Below are positions 42,439 to 52,151 of a DNA stretch of 64,000 nucleotides, piece by piece. Position 1 is the stretch's first letter; every line of letters begins with the position of its first letter. Under the pieces are notes generated by a model that made no database searches, was not told the origin of the DNA, and worked only from the letters and a program-made list of their open reading frames with translations. A program made the translations under genes and the position numbers. Source of the stretch: Nonomuraea jabiensis (lineage in GTDB: Bacteria; Actinomycetota; Actinomycetes; Streptosporangiales; Streptosporangiaceae); NCBI RefSeq assembly GCF_014204795.1, contig NZ_JACHMB010000001.1:4092001-4156000 (forward strand), given 5' to 3'.

Positions 42439-43689
42439 TCAGTACTGCGTGGCGTCGTGCACGTCGAGCAGGGGCTCCTTGACGCCGTCGCCGGAGTCGT
42501 CGGTCCAGTTGGAGTTACCGGTGGAGATCAGCTTGGTCCGTACGGCCAGCGAGCCCGCCCTGGTCGTCGGCTTGCGGGTGCCCGCGGTGAGGATGCCGGC
42601 CGCGCCCGCCACGTGGGGGCTGGCCATCGAGGTGCCGCTGATCGTGTTGTAGCCGCCGTTCATCCACGTCGAGTAGATGCAGGTGCCGGGGGCGGTGATC
42701 TCGACGGTGGAGCCGTAGTTGGAGTAGAACGCCGAGGTGTCGTCCTGGTCGGTCTCGCTGCGGCACGAGAGCCTGCTGCCGCCCGCGCCGCCGGCCAGGC
42801 CGTCGTTGTCGGTCAGCGCCGAGACGGTGACCACGTCGGGGTGGTTGGCGGGGAAGAACGAGGACGTGTTCGCGTGGCTGTTGCCCGCGGCCACCACGAC
42901 CACGATGCCGGCGTTGACGGCATTGGTGATCGCGTTGCTGATCGCGCTGCTGGTGCAGCCGCTGCAGCCCAGGCTCAGGTTGATGACCTCGATGGTGGAG
43001 GCGCGGGCCACCACCCAGTCGATGCCGGCGGCGATCGCGGACAGGGTGCCGGAGCCGGCGGAGTTGAGCACCTTCACGGCGTGGATGCGGGCGCCGGGAG
43101 CGACGCCGACCGAGCCGATGGAGTTGTCGATCGCGCCGACGATGCCCGCGACGTGCGAGCCGTGGCCGTTGTCGTCGACGCCGGCGTTGTTCGTGCAGAC
43201 ACCGGACACGCAGTTGGCGCGCGCGACCACGTTCAGGTCGGGGTGGGTGTAGTCGACGCCGGTGTCGATGACGGCGACGTCCGTGTTGATGCGCACGTCG
43301 TCGGTGCCGTCGATGTCCAGGTTCGGGTTGCTGGGGCCGAAGATGCGCCGTACGCCGGTGGGCGTGGTCTGCGCGAAGGCGGTCACCTCGGCGTCGGGCT
43401 CGACGCTGAGGACGTTCGGGTTCCGCTTGAGCTGCTCGGCCGCGCTCGCGCTCAGGCGGGCGGTGTAGCCCTTGAACGCGTGCTCGTACACGCCGACGAG
43501 CTGGCCGCCGGCCTGGGACACCTGGTCCTGGGCCGCGCTGCGGAGCCCTGCCCGCATGGTCGGCTTGAGTTCGACGATGTACGTCCCTTCCGCCGCCTGG
43601 GCGTCTTGCGCGGCGGCGGCGGGCGGCGGCGCCATGGCTAACGCCACGGCGCTGACGAGCAATGCGAGCAGGGGGGTGGATGTTCGCAT
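42439..43689 (-). CDS. secreted S8 family (subtilisin-like) serine protease
   Basis: A 416-residue preproprotein. A Sec signal covers residues 1-27. An I9 inhibitor propeptide (YIVELKP... to about residue 105) is followed by the catalytic domain with Asp142 (VIDTGVD), His176 (NGHGSHVAG), oxyanion Asn270 (AAGNSHAN) and Ser354 (GTSMASPH). Several Cys (CVSGVC, CSGC) suggest disulfides. It is an extracellular endoprotease and a single-gene unit. Confidence 0.94.
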   Translation of the reverse strand: MRTSTPLLALLVSAVALAMAPPPAAAAQDAQAAEGTYIVELKPTMRAGLRSAAQDQVSQAGGQLVGVYEHAFKGYTARLSASAAEQLKRNPNVLSVEPDAEVTAFAQTTPTGVRRIFGPSNPNLDIDGTDDVRINTDVAVIDTGVDYTHPDLNVVARANCVSGVCTNNAGVDDNGHGSHVAGIVGAIDNSIGSVGVAPGARIHAVKVLNSAGSGTLSAIAAGIDWVVARASTIEVINLSLGCSGCTSSAISNAITNAVNAGIVVVVAAGNSHANTSSFFPANHPDVVTVSALTDNDGLAGGAGGSRLSCRSETDQDDTSAFYSNYGSTVEITAPGTCIYSTWMNGGYNTISGTSMASPHVAGAAGILTAGTRKPTTRAGSLAVRTKLISTGNSNWTDDSGDGVKEPLLDVHDATQY

Positions 43690-43848
43690 CGGCGTGAGCC
43701 CTTCCTGTGTCGCGGACCCAGGAGACCCATGTCATGACAAATCCGCTGAGTCCGACATTACATGGTTAGTAAAGTTTTCATCAGCTATCGGGCATCTGTC
43801 CATTAGGAGAAGGGTGCCAATTTCATACGAAATCAGCAGGTTTGGGGG

Positions 43849-45825
43849 TCAGCGGAGCGGGATCCACGCCTGCTGTGCCAGCGTGGCGGCATCGTTGACC
43901 TGGATGCCGTCGTACGAGAGCGTCCAGATCGAGTCGCCGATGACCAGCGCCCGCTCGATCCCGGCCTGATACTCGTCCTTGCCCGGGTGCTTGATCATGC
44001 CCAGCTTCGTCACGCCCGAGTCGTCGATCTTCAGGACGAGCCCGCCCGACTCGGTCTGCTGGGTCAGCGGGATCACCGCCAGGCCGGTCTTGGGCCAGTA
44101 CAGGAACGCGTGCGGGTCCCACTCGGCCGCCGAGCCCGAGTCCTTCTGGAACAGCTGCGACAGCCTGCGCGGAGCGGCCGGATCGCTCACGTCGAACAGC
44201 GAGACCTGCGTGCCCAGCGTCCTGCCCTTCTCGCTGGCCTCCTGGCCGATGCCGATCAGCCGGCCCTCGGCGCCGGGGTGCAGGTACGCGGAGTAGCCGG
44301 TGATCTTCAGCTCGCCCGTCACCTTGGGCGCCGCCGCGTCGCGCAGGTCGAGCGTGTAGAGCGGGTCGACCTGCCTGAACGTGACGCAGTAGCCGACCGG
44401 GCCGATGAACCTGACCGAGTAGATCCGCTCGCCCTCGCCCAGGCCGCCGACCTCGCCGGTCCTGGCCATGGTGTCGGCCTTGAGCACGTAGACGGCGCTG
44501 GAGCTGTTCTTGCCGTCCGGGGAGGTGAGCGTGGTGGCGACGCGCAGGTGGCCGTCGTACTCCGACAGCGAGTACTGGTTCAGCAGCCGGCCGGGGACCT
44601 TGCCCGAGGCCACGTAGGAGGGCGCGCCGGGCGAGCCGATGTCGAACCGGTGGACCTCGGTCTCCTCGGGCGGGATCGTCGGCTCGGGGCTGGGCGCCGG
44701 GGTGTCCGACAGCGGGGGGCTCGTGGGCGTGGGCTCCACGGCCGGGGCGGCCTCTCCGGAGGACGGGGTGGTCGCCGGGCTCTCCACCGCCGGTTCGCTG
44801 ATCACCACCGGCATCCACCAGCGCGGGTTGCTGGCCACGTAGAGGCTGCTGCCTGTGCCGTACACGATGTCGCCGTCGGCCGCCAGGCTGATCGGGTCGG
44901 TGCCCGCGGCGGTCACGCCCTGTGCCAGGTCGATGGTGTGCACGGTCAGCAGCGAGGTGCCGGTGTAGTCGGCCGGGTGGCTGACCCGCTCGCACTTCAC
45001 CGAGTCCTTCTTGACGGTGCCGGACGCGTCGGTGATCTCGATCTTGGGGAGCCAGGCGTCCGCCGGGGCCTGCCGGACCGCGGCCTGGTTGCGCTGGACG
45101 CGCTCGGCCTCGGAGACGTCCTCCTTGAACTCGGGGAAGGCGATGTCCGGCTGGCTGCGGGTGACCAGCCTGACCGTGGAGCCGACCATCCTGGCGTCCA
45201 CGTACGAGCCCTGCGGCTTGATCGTGCTCAGCACCTTCGGCCGGCCCGACAGGTCGACCAGCACGTACCTGGTGTCGCCCTGAGGGGCGAAGCCGGCCAT
45301 CCGCTTGTACATGATGTCGCCGCCGCGCATCAGCACCAGCGCGCGGTCGCCCGAGACCAGCAGGTCGGCGGGCACGCCGGGCCCGTTCTCGCCCTCCGTC
45401 AGCTTGAGCGAGCCGGTGACCTTCCTGGTGGCGGTGTCGATGATCCGCAGGACGCCGTCCTTGACGGTGATGACCCGGTCGCCGTCGGTCTTGACCACGT
45501 CGGGCTCGTCCACCCCGGCCTCGTGCACGTTCGTCGTGGAGTGCTCGGGGGTGCTCGTCTTGGCGTTCGGGGTGACCGAGCGGGCGGAGTCCTCCATGTA
45601 CGCCAGGGGCATCACGTTGTCGAACCCGTACGGGGTGACGCGCTGGGCGGCGTGCTCGCGCAACCCGGACAGCAGGTCGTCGCAGCCGGTGTAGGCCACC
45701 AGGCGGATCGCGCCGAGCGAACTCGTCCTGGGCTTCGGCGGCGCGCCCGCGGTCGTGGAGGTGCAGGCGACCGCGGCCGTCGCGAGCGCCGCGACGGTCG
45801 CGGCCGTGCGGATCAGCGTCTTCAT
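43849..45825 (-). CDS. beta-propeller domain lipoprotein
   Basis: A 658-residue protein with a lipoprotein signal (MKTLIRTAATVAALATAAVACTST; AVAC lipobox, Cys 21). The rest matches the secreted beta-propeller family distantly related to WD40 (Beta_propel), with EAGVDEPDVVKTDGDRVITV, GDRALVLMRGG, and EWDPHAFLYWPKTGLAVIPL near the C-terminus. A Pro/Thr/Glu-rich linker of about 40 residues (around 335-375) splits the propeller. Function unknown. It lies 31 bp downstream of a receptor kinase gene whose ectodomain is also propeller-like, so the two may act together. Confidence 0.87.
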   Translation of the reverse strand: MKTLIRTAATVAALATAAVACTSTTAGAPPKPRTSSLGAIRLVAYTGCDDLLSGLREHAAQRVTPYGFDNVMPLAYMEDSARSVTPNAKTSTPEHSTTNVHEAGVDEPDVVKTDGDRVITVKDGVLRIIDTATRKVTGSLKLTEGENGPGVPADLLVSGDRALVLMRGGDIMYKRMAGFAPQGDTRYVLVDLSGRPKVLSTIKPQGSYVDARMVGSTVRLVTRSQPDIAFPEFKEDVSEAERVQRNQAAVRQAPADAWLPKIEITDASGTVKKDSVKCERVSHPADYTGTSLLTVHTIDLAQGVTAAGTDPISLAADGDIVYGTGSSLYVASNPRWWMPVVISEPAVESPATTPSSGEAAPAVEPTPTSPPLSDTPAPSPEPTIPPEETEVHRFDIGSPGAPSYVASGKVPGRLLNQYSLSEYDGHLRVATTLTSPDGKNSSSAVYVLKADTMARTGEVGGLGEGERIYSVRFIGPVGYCVTFRQVDPLYTLDLRDAAAPKVTGELKITGYSAYLHPGAEGRLIGIGQEASEKGRTLGTQVSLFDVSDPAAPRRLSQLFQKDSGSAAEWDPHAFLYWPKTGLAVIPLTQQTESGGLVLKIDDSGVTKLGMIKHPGKDEYQAGIERALVIGDSIWTLSYDGIQVNDAATLAQQAWIPLR

Positions 45826-45856
45826 GCCCTCATGACGGCTGCCCCGGGCGGATGGT

Positions 45857-48133
45857 TCAGGAGCCCCTGTTCGGGTTGACGGTGAAGACCGGGCTGAAGT
45901 CGATGTCGTCGGGCACCTCGAGCAGCTTGCGCACGAGTTTCCCGGTGAAGTCGACCACCTGGATCTCGTCGTTGGCGCCGTTGTCCTGCTCCCAGCAGTA
46001 GAGATGGCTCTCGTCGTAGAAGCCGAGGACCTTGTCGCACTGGGAGGAGAACTTGCGCAGGCGCTCGCCCGACCGGGTGTCCCAGATGCAGTGGTCGCCG
46101 TCGCCGCCGTTGGGGCAGTTCGTGACGAACGTCTTGCCGGAGGGCGAGAAGATGTCCTGCGTGCCGGCGGACAGCGTGCCGATCTGGCTCGCCGAGCTCG
46201 TGGCCTTGCCCAGGGCGTTGAAGAAGCGCAGGCTGCGGTTCTTCTCGTCGCCGTAGACGTTCACCGCGCCGTCCTCGGTGCCGTCGAAGCCGAAGGCCGT
46301 CTGGCGCACGGAGGTGTCGCTGACGTCGACCTGGGTGGCCTTCTTGGCGGCCACGTCCACGATGACGAAGCCCAGGTAGAGCCACTTGCTGCCGACCTTG
46401 CGCTCGATGTTGAGCAGGATCTTCGAGCCGTCCCTCGACCACGCCCTGATGCTGCTGATCAGCGGCTCCTTGACGGTCCTGATCGTGGAACGGTCGCCCG
46501 TCCGCCGGTCGGTGAGGACGATGAAGTCGAAGTCGTCGGAGCTGTAGCTCCTGCCCCTCTCGGCGAGGTAGCGGCCGTCGGGGGAGGTCCTCGACTCCCA
46601 GTTGGCGGCGTACTTCGTGAACGAGCCGCGCAGCGACCCCCTGGCGTAGTCGATCCAGTCGTCCTTCTTCTTGTCGTAGATCTCGTACGAGGTCAGCACG
46701 ATCGCGTCGCCCGGGTCCTCGTAGAGCGAGATGTTCGCGCCGGGCAGCGCCTTCTTGACGCCCGGCCTCGGCACGGCCTGCCCGGTGGGCGACGGGTTGG
46801 CGGTCGCCCTGGTCTTCGTCGAGCTCGCCGCCGGGGTGTTGGCCGGGCCGGCCAGCGTGGAGGACTTGTCGGTCTGGACGTACACGACCACACCGGCGAG
46901 GATCAGCAGCGCGACCGCCACCGTGATGCCGGCGACCAGCGGCGCCCTGCTCTTCTTCGACGGCCGCTGCTCGGCCCAGCTCGGGTGCGTGGGCTGGCCG
47001 TAGGAGGGCCCGGGAGGCTGCCACGGCGGCTGGGGGGACGGGGCGACGGAGCCGGTGGGCGGGACGGGACCGGAGTGCGCGCCGTGCCCCGGGTACGGGA
47101 CGGGGCCCGGCGGCGGGCCCGGCAGCGGCCCGGACAGGGGCCCTGACGGCGGCCCCGAGTGCGGCCCGGAGTGCGGCCCGGGGTGCGGACCCGAGTGCGG
47201 ACCCGAGTGCGGGCCGGGCGGTCCCGACGGCGACGCGAAGGGTGATGACGGCGCGGGGGCGGCCTCGGCGGCGGCCTGCGCGAGGATGCCGGAACCGGCC
47301 GGAGGCTGCGGCGCGGCGCCCGGCGCCGGGTGCCGCAGCAGCTGCATGATGACCTGCTCGGCGCTCGGCCGCTGCGCCGGGTCCTTGGACAGGCACGCGG
47401 CCACCACGTCACGCAGCTGCCCGTCGAGCATGCCCAGGTCGGGATGCTGGTTGAGGACGCGGTTGATCACCGCGGGCATCGTGTCGCTGCCGAACGGCGC
47501 CTGCCCGGAGGCGGCGAAGACCATCGCGCTCGCCCACGAGAACATGTCGGCGGCCGGGCCGACCGTGTGCCCCATGATCTGCTCGGGCGACATGTACGCC
47601 GGCGTGCCCACGACCATGCTGCTGATCGTCGAGGTGGCGTTCAGCGCCCTGGCGATGCCGAAGTCGATCACCCGGGGCCCGTCGGCGCCGATGATCACGT
47701 TGGCCGGCTTGAAGTCGCGGTGGACGATGCCGGCCTGGTGGATGGCGGCCAGCGCGGTGGCGGTGCCGATGGCCAGGCGGTGCAGGACCGTGCCCGTGCG
47801 CGGCCCGTCCTCCTGCACGACCCGGTGCAGCGAGGGGCCCTCGATGAACTCGCTGACGATGTACGGCCGATCCTGCTCGACCCCGGTGCCGAGGACGGCG
47901 GCGGTGCAGAACGGCGCCACCTGCTGGGCCACCTGGACCTCGCGCATGAACCTCTCGGTGCTCACCTGGTCGCCCGACAGGTCGGGGCGCAGCCACTTGA
48001 CCGCCACGCGGGAGTCGTTGTGGCCTTTGGCGAGATAGACGACGCCCTGACCGCCCTCGCCGAGCCGGCCGAGGAGATCCAGGCCCCCCAGCCGCTGTGG
48101 ATCTCCGGGGCGTAGCGGAGCGAAGGTTGCCAT
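45857..48133 (-). CDS. receptor-type serine/threonine protein kinase with propeller-like sensor
   Basis: A 758-residue kinase. The N-terminal Hanks domain (about residues 17-268) has the Gly loop GEGGQGVVY, Lys46 (AVKWL), catalytic HRDFKPAN (Asp140), DFG at 157-159 and GTPAYMSPEQ. Residues 270-395 are a Pro/Gly/His/Ser-rich juxtamembrane linker with GPHS repeats. A single membrane helix is at about 397-419. An extracellular C-terminal half of about 320 residues has repeated beta-strand motifs (SPDGRYLAERG, WSRDGSKILLN, SPSGKTFVTN), consistent with a TolB/WD40-like propeller. The stimulus is unknown. Confidence 0.92.
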   Translation of the reverse strand: MATFAPLRPGDPQRLGGLDLLGRLGEGGQGVVYLAKGHNDSRVAVKWLRPDLSGDQVSTERFMREVQVAQQVAPFCTAAVLGTGVEQDRPYIVSEFIEGPSLHRVVQEDGPRTGTVLHRLAIGTATALAAIHQAGIVHRDFKPANVIIGADGPRVIDFGIARALNATSTISSMVVGTPAYMSPEQIMGHTVGPAADMFSWASAMVFAASGQAPFGSDTMPAVINRVLNQHPDLGMLDGQLRDVVAACLSKDPAQRPSAEQVIMQLLRHPAPGAAPQPPAGSGILAQAAAEAAPAPSSPFASPSGPPGPHSGPHSGPHPGPHSGPHSGPPSGPLSGPLPGPPPGPVPYPGHGAHSGPVPPTGSVAPSPQPPWQPPGPSYGQPTHPSWAEQRPSKKSRAPLVAGITVAVALLILAGVVVYVQTDKSSTLAGPANTPAASSTKTRATANPSPTGQAVPRPGVKKALPGANISLYEDPGDAIVLTSYEIYDKKKDDWIDYARGSLRGSFTKYAANWESRTSPDGRYLAERGRSYSSDDFDFIVLTDRRTGDRSTIRTVKEPLISSIRAWSRDGSKILLNIERKVGSKWLYLGFVIVDVAAKKATQVDVSDTSVRQTAFGFDGTEDGAVNVYGDEKNRSLRFFNALGKATSSASQIGTLSAGTQDIFSPSGKTFVTNCPNGGDGDHCIWDTRSGERLRKFSSQCDKVLGFYDESHLYCWEQDNGANDEIQVVDFTGKLVRKLLEVPDDIDFSPVFTVNPNRGS
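47160..47225 (-). repeat. GPHS tandem repeat in the kinase linker
   Basis: Short 12-bp repeats encode GPHSGPHSGPHPGPHS-type sequence at residues 307-328 of the kinase. They are low-complexity and probably disordered. Confidence 0.7.
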
Positions 48134-48206
48134 GTAGGGATTCTGTCGCTACGGCGCGAATCCGCAAAAACTACCCGTGGGTAGCCAGGCGGAATATCCT
48201 TCTGGC

Positions 48207-49712
48207 ATGCACGTGACGTCCAGCGGTAGGACACGGCACATCATCGCCCCCTTCACCGGCGAAACCCTCGCTGAGCTGCCCGTCTCGGACGTCGATGACG
48301 TCCGCAGGGCGTACGAGAAGGCCCGGGCCGCCCAGGCCGAGTGGGCGCGCAGGCCCGTGGCGGAGCGGGCCATACCGTTCCTGCGGCTGCACGACGCGAT
48401 CCTCGACCGGCGCGCCGAGATCCTCGACATCGTCCAGAACGAGACGGGCAAGGCCCGCAAGCACGCCTTCGAGGAGGTGCTCGACGTCGCTGGCTGCGCC
48501 CTCCACTACGCCCGCCGGGCGCCCGGCCTGCTCGCGCCGCGCGCCCGCAAGGGCGTCTTCCCCGGCGCCACCCGCGTCGTGGAGCTGCGCCGGCCCAAGG
48601 GCGTGGTCGCGCTGATCTCCCCGTGGAACTACCCGCTCGCGCTGGGCGTCACCGACGCGGTGCCCGCGCTGCTGGCCGGCAACGCGATCGTGCACAAGCC
48701 GGACACGCAGACCGCCCAGTCCACGCTGTGGACCATCGACCTGCTGGCCGAGCTGGGCATGCCGCGCGAGATCTGGCAGGTCGTGCTCGGCGAGCCGGCC
48801 GAGATCGGCGACGCGCTGCTGGACGACGCCGACTACGTGGCGTTCACGGGATCGACGCGCGGCGGCAGGAAGATCGCCGAGGAGGCGGCCAAGCGGCTCA
48901 TCGGCTGCTCGCTGGAGCTCGGCGGCAAGAACCCCATGGTGGTGCTCGACGACGCCGACCTCGACGTGGCCGTCCAGGGCGCCATCCGGGCCTGCTTCAC
49001 GAACGCCGGGCAGCTCTGCCTGTCGATCGAGCGCCTGTACGTGCACGCGTCCGTGTTCGACGCCTTCGCCGAGCGCTTCGTCGAGCAGGTCCGGGGCATG
49101 AAGCTGGGCGCGGGCCACGACTGGTCGGTGCAGATGGGCTCGCTCACCTCGCGGCGCCAGCTCGACACGGTCAGCACGCACGTGGACGACGCCGTGGCCA
49201 AGGGCGCGCGGCTGCTGACCGGCGGCAGGGCCAGGCCCGACCTGGGCCCGCTGTTCTACGAGCCGACCGTGCTCACCGGCGTCACCGAGGACATGGAGCT
49301 GTGCCGCAACGAGACGTTCGGGCCGGTGGTCGCGCTCTACCCGTTCACCTCCGAGGACGAGGTGGTCGAGCTGGCCAACGACACCATCTACGGCCTGAAC
49401 GCCTCCATCTGGACCTCCAGCCTCCCGCGCGGCCGCGCGCTCGCCGCCCGCGTCAGGGCCGGCACGGTCAACATCAACGAGGGGTACGCCTCGGCCTACG
49501 CCTCCTACGACGCCCCCATGGGCGGCATGAAGGCGTCCGGGCTGGGCCGGAGGCACGGTTCGGAGGGCCTGCTGCGCTACACCGAGTCCAAGACCGTGGC
49601 CTCGCAGGCGGGCTGGCTGGGGTTCGAGCCGCCGTTCGGGCTGCCGTACGAGAAGTGGGCCGCCACCCTGGCCACCACGCTCAAGACGATGCGGCGGCTG
49701 CGGTTGAAGTGA
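48207..49712 (+). CDS. aldehyde dehydrogenase (succinate-semialdehyde dehydrogenase type)
   Basis: A NAD(P)+-dependent ALDH of about 501 residues. It has SPWNYPLALGVTDAVPALLAGNAIVHKPD for cofactor binding, catalytic Glu in LELGGKNPM and catalytic Cys in NAGQLCLSIERL. The N-terminal IAPFTGETLAELPVSD resembles actinobacterial succinate-semialdehyde dehydrogenase GabD2. Substrate not proven. ATG 48207 is preferred to GTG 48177. It is divergent from the kinase gene. A TetR gene follows 16 bp downstream. Confidence 0.88.
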   Translation: MHVTSSGRTRHIIAPFTGETLAELPVSDVDDVRRAYEKARAAQAEWARRPVAERAIPFLRLHDAILDRRAEILDIVQNETGKARKHAFEEVLDVAGCALHYARRAPGLLAPRARKGVFPGATRVVELRRPKGVVALISPWNYPLALGVTDAVPALLAGNAIVHKPDTQTAQSTLWTIDLLAELGMPREIWQVVLGEPAEIGDALLDDADYVAFTGSTRGGRKIAEEAAKRLIGCSLELGGKNPMVVLDDADLDVAVQGAIRACFTNAGQLCLSIERLYVHASVFDAFAERFVEQVRGMKLGAGHDWSVQMGSLTSRRQLDTVSTHVDDAVAKGARLLTGGRARPDLGPLFYEPTVLTGVTEDMELCRNETFGPVVALYPFTSEDEVVELANDTIYGLNASIWTSSLPRGRALAARVRAGTVNINEGYASAYASYDAPMGGMKASGLGRRHGSEGLLRYTESKTVASQAGWLGFEPPFGLPYEKWAATLATTLKTMRRLRLK

Positions 49713-49728
49713 CGTCTACGCTGTAAAC

Positions 49729-50313
49729 ATGGACGACCAGGGCACGGCCGGGCGCATCGTGGCCGTCGCGCGGCGGATCCTCCTGGAGGACGGCGCCGGC
49801 GCGGTCAGTATGCGGCGCGTGGGCGACGCCGTGGGCATCACCGCCATGGCCATCTACCGCCACTACCCCAACCGGGACGCCCTGCTGCGCGCGGTCGCCG
49901 ACCGCAGCGCCCGCGAGCTGGCCGAGGCGTGGCGGCAGCGGTCTCCTTCGGGGACGTGGGACGAGCGGTGCACGGCCGCGCTGGACGACTTCCTCGACTT
50001 CGCGCTCGGGAGCCCGCACCTGTACCGGTTCCTGATCCTGGACGCCTGGGCGGGGGCGCGGCGCTTCCCCGAGGACTTCCGCGACGGGCAGGGGCCGCCG
50101 TTCAGCGTCGTCGCCGAGCTCGTGGAGGAGGGCATGCGCACGGGGCGGCTGCGCCAGGACGATCCGCTGGAGACGGCGATGACGATCACGTCGAGCGCGC
50201 AGGGGCTGGTCCAGCAGTACCTGAGCGGGCGGATCGGGATGGACGAGGCCGACTTCCGCGCGCTCTGCCACCGCTCGACCGGGCGGATCATCAACGGGCT
50301 CGCCGCGGAATAA
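49729..50313 (+). CDS. TetR/AcrR family regulator
   Basis: A 194-residue repressor. The N-terminal helix-turn-helix is VAVARRILLEDGAGAVSMRRVGDAVGITAMAIYRHYPNRDAL. The C-terminal domain is a TetR ligand-binding bundle. It is downstream of, and probably co-transcribed with, the aldehyde dehydrogenase gene, so it may regulate that gene. Confidence 0.9.
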   Translation: MDDQGTAGRIVAVARRILLEDGAGAVSMRRVGDAVGITAMAIYRHYPNRDALLRAVADRSARELAEAWRQRSPSGTWDERCTAALDDFLDFALGSPHLYRFLILDAWAGARRFPEDFRDGQGPPFSVVAELVEEGMRTGRLRQDDPLETAMTITSSAQGLVQQYLSGRIGMDEADFRALCHRSTGRIINGLAAE

Positions 50314-50342
50314 GCCGTCCTGGGCCGGTGTCGTTGACGTCC

Positions 50343-51086
50343 ATGGAGATTCGTTACCTCGGAGGGCCGACGGCGGTCCTGGAGATCGGCGGGGTGCGCC
50401 TGCTGACCGACCCCACGTTCGACGCGCCCGGCGACTACCCGATCGGGAACAGGGCGCTCACGAAGACCGCGGGGCCCGCCTTCGGCGCGGCCGAGCTCGG
50501 GGCCGTGGACGCGGTGCTGCTCTCCCACGACCAGCACCCGGACAACCTCGACAGGGCCGGGCGGGACTACCTGGCGTCCGTTCCGCTGGTGCTCTCCACC
50601 GGTTCGGCGGCCGGACGGCTGGGGGCTTCCGTGCGGGCGCTGCCCAACTGGACGTCCGTCACGGTGGGCGACGGGCTGCGGGTGACCGGCGTCCCCGCCC
50701 AGCACGGGCCCGACGGGATCGAGCACCTGGTGGGCGAGGTGACCGGGTTCGTGCTTGAAGGCGAAGGGCTGCCGACCGTCTACGTGAGCGGGGACAACGC
50801 CTCCCTGGACGTCGTACGGGAGATCGCCGGGCGGTTCGGCCCCGTGGACGTGGCGCTGCTGTTCGCGGGCGGGGCGCGCACGCCGCTGGTCGACGGCTAC
50901 CTGACGCTGACCAGCGACGACGCCGTGGCGGCGGCCGAGATCCTGGGGGCCCGGCACGTGGTGCCGCTGCACTTCGAGCACTGGGCGCATTTCACGCAGG
51001 GGCGGGAGACCGTGGAGAAGGCGTTCGCCGGGTTCGGCGACCGGCTCCGGCTGCTCGCTCCGGGCGAAAGCACCCAGATCCCCTGA
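50343..51086 (+). CDS. MBL-fold metallo-hydrolase (UlaG-like)
   Basis: A 247-residue metallo-beta-lactamase-fold protein starting MEIRYLGGPTAVLEIGGVRLLTDPTFD. The metal motif is SHDQHPDNLD in place of the usual HxHxDH, the form typical of a subgroup of these proteins. Later ligands include PAQHGPDG, YVSGDNAS and PLHFEHW. Substrate unknown. It starts 29 bp after the TetR gene. Confidence 0.85.
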   Translation: MEIRYLGGPTAVLEIGGVRLLTDPTFDAPGDYPIGNRALTKTAGPAFGAAELGAVDAVLLSHDQHPDNLDRAGRDYLASVPLVLSTGSAAGRLGASVRALPNWTSVTVGDGLRVTGVPAQHGPDGIEHLVGEVTGFVLEGEGLPTVYVSGDNASLDVVREIAGRFGPVDVALLFAGGARTPLVDGYLTLTSDDAVAAAEILGARHVVPLHFEHWAHFTQGRETVEKAFAGFGDRLRLLAPGESTQIP

Positions 51087-51158
51087 CCGTCGGCCGGATC
51101 GGTCGGCTCGTGGCGAACGGCGCCGCCCCGGCCGGGCCCGGCCTGGCAGGGTGGAGCC

Positions 51159-52151
51159 GTGAGCTGGAACGCGCGCGCCCTCGACGTGCTGGCGGCGGGG
51201 GAGCCCACCCCGCTGATCGACTTCCCGGTCCAGGCGCCCGGGATCAGGCTGCTGCTGAAGGACGAGTCCGCGCAGCCGACCGGGAGCCTGCGGCACCGGC
51301 ATGCCAGGGCGCTGTTCCGGCAGGCCGTCCTCGACGGGCTGGTCACCGAGGGCACGACCGTGGTGGAGGCGACGGGCGGCAACGCGGCCGTCGCGCAGGC
51401 CTGGTTCGCCCGGCGGCTCGGGCTGCCGTACATCGTGGTCATGCCGGGCGAGCGCAGCCGGGCGCGGGCCAGGGCGGTGGAGGAGCTGGGCGGGGAGTGC
51501 AGGTTCGTGACGCCGCCACTGGCGATCTACGACGCGGCGCGCGGGATCCCGGGCCATTTCCTCGACCAGTTCGGCCGGGCGGCCGAGCACGACCTGGCCG
51601 AGGAGCTGTTCGCCCAGGTGCGGCCCGACTGGGTGGTGACGGGCGCGGGCACGGGTGCCACCTCCGCCACGCTCGGGCGGTGGGTACGCGATCACGACGT
51701 GCCCTGCCGGATCGCGGTGGCCGATCCCGATAATTCGGCATATTTCCCGGGCTGGACGCTCGACGTGTCCGACTACGCGACCGGGATGCCGTCGCGGATC
51801 GAGGGCATCGGGCGGCCCCGCGTCGAGCCGGGGTTCCGCCCAGACCTCGTCGACCTCGTCATCCCGGTGCCCGACGCGGCGAGCGTGGCGGCGGCCCGGC
51901 ACCTGCGGGCGGTCACGGGGCTCGCGGTGGGCGGCTCGTCGGGCACGGCGCTCTGGGCGGCGCTGGAGCTGGTCGAGCGCATGCGGGCCAGGGGCGAGAG
52001 CGGCACCGTGGTGTCGCTGGTCGGGGATGCCGCCGACCGGCATCTGGCGACCTATCACGACGAGGCGTGGGCCGCCGCCAAGGGGCTGGACGCCGGGCCA
52101 TACGCCGATGAGCTGCGGCGCCGGGTCGCGCTCAGGCCAGGGGGTGAGTGA
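51159..52151 (+). CDS. cysteine synthase-fold (PLP fold II) protein lacking the PLP lysine
   Basis: A 330-residue tryptophan-synthase-beta/cysteine-synthase superfamily protein. The phosphate/Asn loop is EATGGNAAVAQ and the Gly-rich PLP phosphate site is GAGTGATSATLGRW. At the position where family members have PTGS-(L/F)-K carrying the Schiff-base lysine, this protein reads PTGSLRHRHARALF, so Lys is Arg45 (codon CGG at 51291-51293). No Lys occurs within 10 residues on either side. Either the protein is not a PLP aldimine enzyme, or another residue has taken over. The frame is intact and otherwise well conserved. The 3' end overlaps the convergent GNAT gene by 20 bp. Confidence 0.85.
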   Translation: MSWNARALDVLAAGEPTPLIDFPVQAPGIRLLLKDESAQPTGSLRHRHARALFRQAVLDGLVTEGTTVVEATGGNAAVAQAWFARRLGLPYIVVMPGERSRARARAVEELGGECRFVTPPLAIYDAARGIPGHFLDQFGRAAEHDLAEELFAQVRPDWVVTGAGTGATSATLGRWVRDHDVPCRIAVADPDNSAYFPGWTLDVSDYATGMPSRIEGIGRPRVEPGFRPDLVDLVIPVPDAASVAAARHLRAVTGLAVGGSSGTALWAALELVERMRARGESGTVVSLVGDAADRHLATYHDEAWAAAKGLDAGPYADELRRRVALRPGGE

